Assembly (NCBI RefSeq): GCF_013373865.1
Contig: NC_050473.1
Location: forward strand, 7,203,710-7,267,709
From: Monomorium pharaonis
Taxonomy: Eukaryota; Arthropoda; Insecta; Hymenoptera; Formicidae
DNA length: 64,000 bases
Reading direction: 5' to 3'
The translations under genes were made by a program, and so were the position numbers. Positions within the stretch are counted from its first letter, which is position 1. Each line of letters begins with the position of its first letter. Below, piece after piece: positions 61,922 to 64,000 of this stretch. The notes beneath the pieces are model-generated. The model saw only the letters and a list, made by a program, of their open reading frames with translations, did not search any database and was not told the origin of the DNA.

Positions 61922-64000
61922 AAATTTAGCTATCGCGGCGCCGCGCCGTGGCGTAATTTATGCCCCACAGTCGTCACGATACTCACTTCCAAGCGTGCGT
62001 AATTTATTCTGGAACTGGGGTATACAATATGTACATACGCGCGAGAAACGCCGGCATGCTAAAGTATTACAGTTAATGAATGCTCCACGATAAATATTTC
62101 GCAATGTTCCCTCGTGTCGACGTTTTATATTCCCCTCATCACGATCTCTTATAAAATGCTTTCTACCCCGCGAAATATAAATAACGTCAAACAGAATTCT
62201 CATAATCCAGTTCTAAATCTTTAAGTTGTTTATTATTATTATCTAGTGTTAATTCTGTTAATCAAATGCATAATGTTATTACCAGTACGTTAATATTGTG
62301 TTTAACGGGATCTTTTCAAAATTAGGAAGTTGTTACGTTAACGAAATTTCGATTTCGATCGAATGAAATCTCTACATCGAATACACAGAGGTCGAAAGGG
62401 GATGATGTATAATTTATGACTATATCATACAGTAAATAGACAGCGGTCGATAAAACCATTGATGCCGGATCATGAAACGTAATGTAACTTGTAATTTACA
62501 TAATTTTCATAAAAATGATAAATTTTCTTTTACAGTAGATTTACGGTAATGTGATTATTACTCAAACATTGAAGCAAAAAATAATATCCCGACATTTCAT
62601 TAACTTGAGTAATCTGATAAAACTTTTTTTCCCTTTTATAATATGTACGCGACATTTATAATGCACTTATTTAATTATAATAACATATAGATGTGGAATG
62701 AAATGGTTACAGATAACGAATTATTTCTTCACTCCAATTCTTTTGATATAGATGACGTAAAATTCGATATAGAAAATAACGGTAGTAAAACTCGCCTTCA
62801 TGTGTCTGTTTTATCTCGTATACATAATAATCTGACGATATGCGAAATCGCACTCGCGTATTAATGCGACTGGATGATTTATCATGGTCAACGTTTATCG
62901 CCCTTAGCGTAGAGTAATCCGGGGATGAACCGAAAAAGCTTTAGATCTTCCACCTGCCATGTTCGCCATGATAATGGCTTGCGGCTTCTCGATTTAATAC
63001 GTGTCAAATAGTCTTTGTTAATAAAGATGCACTTAAAATTTTTAAAAATTTGAAAAAAGAGAACTAGTTACAAAACTGAAGAAGAATCTACACAGTTCTT
63101 GTCACAGATACATCACAATTATATCACATTAAAAAGATAAACAATATAATGGATTAGTCAATCTTGAATGTTATATTTCGAGCTTAGAGATAATGAAAAG
63201 TTCAAACTTGCATTACCGTTCAGTTAATGTATAATGAATCTCCGATTTTGACAATGGTATGTTATTATCCGAAAATAATGATTTGTAGATTACAGTGTCG
63301 TAAGAGAAAGAATTCCTAATTATTTATTACTTAGAATAACATTTTATGCTAATAAACATCGCGGATACAAATATATATAGTTGAAATGATTTACGCAAAT
63401 ACATTAATATTAACACACGATTACGTATATGCCACGTTAATTGACAATAAACACTAGCATTGCATACACGTGATGAAATTTCGCGTTTACTTACGCATGT
63501 CGATTAATGGCCATGTATATTGTCGTTCATTAAAGTTTAACAAAACGCTGCACTCAATATTAAACGTTATTTGACGCAAAATGGTTGTGATTGTACATAC
63601 ATATGATTGTAGACATAATATATACCGTACGTTTACATTTAGTGGTAAAACACAAGGAGTAAATAGGGTTAGTGAATCGCATATTATGAAATATCTTGCC
63701 TAAAACTGAATATGTAGGCTATGTTCGCATTCAATTGTATTTATCTACTCTTGTTAAATTATTATTTGATGCGTATTTTGCAGTACAGTGATAATTATTA
63801 ATTTTGTGTATTGTCCCAATATTTCCATTAGCATAAATATATAAGTTATTACAAATATAATATTTTAAGGTAATCGAAATGGTACGGGCGTTATTTATTT
63901 AATCAATAAGTAAGCTTAATTTAATTAATTTAATATAAAAAACATATCTATTGCACTTTTTCTTATCTCTTCAACGTATTGGAAAACTATTTTGAGACGA
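61922..64000. other. Noncoding stretch to the window end, mostly AT-rich
   Basis: Balanced sequence to about 62200 is followed by AT-rich DNA to the end, with one less AT-rich patch at 62800-63000. No gene, tRNA or ordered repeat is seen. Confidence 0.4.

Noticed and set aside
1..64000. tRNA, rRNA and spliceosomal RNA genes
   Set aside because: I read for tRNA B-box-like GGTTCGA sequences and U6-like motifs and saw none; a covariance-model scan would be needed to exclude them fully.

Overview
The window looks like nuclear DNA from an insect, most likely a hymenopteran and plausibly an ant. This is inferred from composition and element types: CpG is not depleted, AT-rich blocks of several hundred bases to a few kilobases alternate with GC-richer islands, long (GA)n tracts are common, and a decayed mariner-type transposon is present. 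I see no bacterial-style operons, no tRNA or rRNA, and no complete protein-coding gene. Most of the 64 kb reads as intergenic or intronic sequence.

The best gene evidence is at the left edge on the minus strand. An exon (139-254) has a textbook acceptor, an upstream in-frame stop, an ATG in good context, a 21-codon hydrophobic leader like a signal peptide, and a consensus GTAAGC donor. It is the start of a secreted or membrane protein whose body lies left of the window. A possible upstream noncoding exon (about 3467-3755) with a TATA-like box and a perfect GTAAGT donor may belong to the same gene.

The middle is dominated by repeats. The main one is a foldback-type element at 26312-27645 with long inverted arms. 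Its left arm has one copy of a unit and its right arm has five tandem copies at an exact 153-base period; a perfect 13-bp hairpin sits just outside. Other repeat structures are four (GA)n tracts between 10.5 and 11.5 kb, a diverged repeat pair at 17.07 and 42.41 kb, an AT-rich element with inverted ends at 32.2-32.9 kb, three small related hairpins near 41 kb, a (CA)n/(CG)n tract at 46.9 kb, and a 12-bp stem with a GAAA loop at 61.9 kb.

The right third (53.4-57.9 kb) holds a mariner remnant followed by several short open stretches with protein-like composition in changing frames, broken by stops. These may be a decaying gene, exons of an unrecognised gene, or chance in a purine-rich strand. 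I recognise no family for them. Other isolated small ORFs are listed at low confidence. I found no convincing novel multi-gene system; the asymmetric foldback/minisatellite element is the most distinctive structure.
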